From Bog-473 sp963728845 (GTDB taxonomy: Bacteria; Actinomycetota; Acidimicrobiia; Acidimicrobiales; RAAP-2), in NCBI GenBank assembly GCA_963728845.1, contig CAVSLS010000040.1:1-64000 (forward strand): a stretch of DNA of 64,000 nucleotides, read 5' to 3'. Of this stretch, positions 62,432-64,000 are shown piece by piece. The first letter of the stretch is position 1; each line of letters starts with the position of its first letter. The notes under the pieces were generated by a model. The model made no database searches. It was not told the DNA's origin and was given only the letters and a program-made list of their open reading frames with translations. The position numbers and the translations under genes are program-made.

Positions 62432-63490
62432 ATGCCTGATCCGGGAACGTTGGCGGTCGTCTACGGAGGCCCCTCCGCGGAGCACGAAATTTCGTGCATC
62501 TCGGCGCGTCGGATCGCAAAGGCCGCCCTCGAGACCGGCATGGTCGTCAAGGTGATCGGGCTGACGCACGACAGGCAGTGGGTCGACGCCGACCGGGTCC
62601 TGGCCGACATCGACGAGGTCGACGCGCTGGACTCCCCCGACGACCTGCTCCACCACCAGTCCGGCCGCGCGCTCGGTCATCTCGACGAGGGCCTACCGCC
62701 GGGCTCGGTCGTGTTCCCCGTTCTGCACGGACCCTTCGGCGAGGACGGCGTGATCCAGGGGCACCTCGAGACGCTCAACCTCCCCTACGTGGGAGCGGGC
62801 GTCCTCTCCTCGGCCATGTGCATGGACAAGGGTGTCGCCAAGTCCGTGCTCCACGACCACGGTCTCCCCGTGGCGGCATGGCGGCTCGTCGCACGTGCGC
62901 AGTGGTCGGCCGTGGTGTTGAAGGAGGCGGTGGCGGCCCTCGGCCTGCCGATGTTCGTGAAGCCGGCCAACCTCGGATCGTCCATCGGGGTCGCCAAGGT
63001 GTTCGACGCGGCAGGACTCGGTGACGCCGTGCTCTCGGCGTTCGAGTTCGACGACCACGTCATCCTCGAGGAGTACATCCGCGGCCGCGAGCTGGAGCTG
63101 GCGCTGATCGGCAACGAGGATGTCCGGGTGTCGCAGGCCGGCGAGATCATCGCCAGCCAGGAGTTCTACGACTACGACGACAAGTACGTGCTCGGGACCG
63201 CCGAGACCGTCGCGCCCACCGACCTGGAGGGCCCGCAGCTGGCGCACGCCCAACGCGTGGCCTCGGCCGCCTACCGGGCGCTACGGGTGGAAGGGTTGGC
63301 CCGCGTCGACCTCTTCCTGGCCGACGACGACGAGATCGTCGTCAACGAGGTCAACACGATGCCGGGCTTCACGCCCATCTCCATGTTCCCCATGCTGTGG
63401 GAGGCCGAGGGTCTGCCGTTCCGGTCCGTCGTCGAGGAGCTGTCCCGGGCTGGACCCTGGCCCGCCGCGGACTCGGCGTCCCGAGCCTAG
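62432..63490 (+). CDS. ddl: D-alanine--D-alanine ligase
   Basis: Makes the D-Ala-D-Ala dipeptide used by MurF, encoded divergently 35 bases away. The 352-residue ATP-grasp enzyme shows VVYGGPSAEHEISCISARRI, FPVLHGPFGEDGVIQGHLE, PYVGAGVLSSAMCMDKGVAK, MFVKPANLGSSIGVAKV, LEEYIRGRELELALIG and VNEVNTMPGFTPISMFP, all diagnostic. Active-site Glu (SAEHE), Lys of the ATP-grasp (MFVKP) and Asn/Glu metal ligands (VNEVN) are present. ATG 62432 fits. It is intact, in contrast to murF. Confidence 0.94.
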   Translation: MPDPGTLAVVYGGPSAEHEISCISARRIAKAALETGMVVKVIGLTHDRQWVDADRVLADIDEVDALDSPDDLLHHQSGRALGHLDEGLPPGSVVFPVLHGPFGEDGVIQGHLETLNLPYVGAGVLSSAMCMDKGVAKSVLHDHGLPVAAWRLVARAQWSAVVLKEAVAALGLPMFVKPANLGSSIGVAKVFDAAGLGDAVLSAFEFDDHVILEEYIRGRELELALIGNEDVRVSQAGEIIASQEFYDYDDKYVLGTAETVAPTDLEGPQLAHAQRVASAAYRALRVEGLARVDLFLADDDEIVVNEVNTMPGFTPISMFPMLWEAEGLPFRSVVEELSRAGPWPAADSASRA

Positions 63491-63668
63491 CAAACGCCAG
63501 GCGCGCGGCTGCTGCCGAGACCGCACCGACGCTACCAGCTCCCTGGGTCCAGCTCGGCGATCACGGCCGCGGCGCCACGGTGGGCACCCCCGGGCGCCGG
63601 TCGGCCACGATAGGCGCAGGTCCGACGGGTGCTCCGAGCACCCCTTCTGTACCGTGCGGAGTGTGGTC

Positions 63669-64000
63669 ATGACGTTCGAGGGCTTCGAGAGCGACACCTG
63701 GGAGGCCCTCCCGGGCGCCAACCGCCTCACGATCGCCCAGCGTGAGGCCATCGAGTCGGACGAGCCGTTGCTGTGCGTCGTCGCGGGAGCCGGGGCAGGC
63801 AAGACCAGGGTGCTCACGCTGCGGGTGGCCCGCCGCGTGCGCGAGGGTTCCATCGAGCCCGATCGCACCCTGGTGACCACGTTCAGCCGCAAGGCGGCCG
63901 AGGAGCTGCGCACCCGCCTGTACTCGCTGGGCGTCTCCGGTGTGCAGGCGGGTACCTTCCACCGCACGGCGCTGGGCCTCCTGCGCGAGCACCGCGAGCT
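63669..64000 (+). CDS. UvrD/Rep-type DNA helicase, N-terminal part (cut by window edge)
   Basis: The first about 110 residues of a superfamily-1A helicase: LTIAQREAIESDEPLLCVVA (Q motif), GAGAGKTRVL (Walker A, AGAGAGKT), LVTTFSRKAAEELRTRL (motif Ia) and VQAGTFHRTALGLLRE (motif Ic). The ATG 63669 lies in gtggtcATGACG; a GTG just upstream is an alternative. It continues past 64000. The 178 bases between ddl and this gene hold nothing I can support. Confidence 0.88.
   Translation, partial: MTFEGFESDTWEALPGANRLTIAQREAIESDEPLLCVVAGAGAGKTRVLTLRVARRVREGSIEPDRTLVTTFSRKAAEELRTRLYSLGVSGVQAGTFHRTALGLLREHRE

Noticed and set aside
1..64000. CRISPR array, prophage or rRNA operon
   Set aside because: No regularly spaced repeats, no phage structural or packaging genes and no rRNA-like sequence were seen while reading the window.

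Overview
The window looks like a chromosomal segment from a high-GC Gram-positive bacterium of the phylum Actinomycetota. Acidimicrobiia or a neighbouring class is my guess; no ribosomal marker is present to confirm it. The clues are GC-rich codons, frequent GTG starts, a deazaflavin-dependent nitroreductase-like protein, SARP/BTAD and Ser/Thr-kinase relatives, small actinobacterial membrane proteins, and a LysM-BTAD regulator.

Layout. 1-5.2 kb: a surface-polysaccharide modification locus with two divergent FkbM methyltransferases. One of them is a 1196-residue fusion of FkbM, coiled coil, GT4 glycosyltransferase and a second methyltransferase. 5.2-12.2 kb: mixed metabolism and envelope genes (acyl-CoA dehydrogenase, GNAT, a D,D-carboxypeptidase homologue without its catalytic residues, a PIG-V-like GT-C protein, an ankyrin protein). 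12.3-17.0 kb: a set resembling a general-stress regulon (small hydrophobic proteins, STAS, LuxR response regulator, YtxH-like, YihY/BrkB, DUF6328-like, Rho_N-like). 17.2-19.0 kb: a tandem pair of membrane-anchored paralogues, then two translationally coupled mini-genes. 19.2-25.7 kb: small soluble enzymes (hydrolase, SRPBCC proteins, DHFR-like), an IS110 remnant, and an acyltransferase with a separate SGNH partner.

25.7-34.8 kb is a gene graveyard: an RCC1 remnant, a pair of 140-bp repeats, a frameshifted uridine-kinase-like gene, a decayed Ser/Thr kinase-alpha/beta hydrolase fusion, SARP and kinase scraps, an FHA-LuxR regulator, and a secreted-protein gene split just after its start codon by an IS3-family element with a 4-bp target duplication. 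35.4-37.1 kb: a second secreted protein, a divergent lspA, and two tandem 31-residue peptides with unusually long Shine-Dalgarno sequences. 37.2-39.8 kb: another IS3 element truncates a GmrSD-type (DUF262/DUF1524) restriction gene. 39.97-43.05 kb: a small island bounded by a 46-bp duplication of the 3' part of tRNA-Val(UAC), with a decayed tyrosine integrase beside the tRNA and a GT2 gene inside.

43.2-64 kb is mostly ordinary chromosome: an ABC transporter, an inositol-phosphatase-like enzyme, a fused acyltransferase-SGNH protein, CHAP hydrolase, MFS transporter, aldehyde dehydrogenase, APH-like kinase, LysM-BTAD regulator, murF, ddl and the start of a UvrD helicase. Many well-conserved genes here (murF three times, the MFS, APH, phosphatase and LysM-BTAD genes) carry single-base frame changes. 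This points to base-calling or assembly errors as much as to real pseudogenes, so frameshift calls across the window should be read with that in mind.

The observations I rate highest are the lspA-plus-twin-peptide cluster, the tandem 17-18 kb paralogues with the coupled mini-genes beside them, the triple-domain polysaccharide enzyme, the reconstructed IS3 insertion, and the tRNA-Val island with repeated integrase-arm-like sequences.
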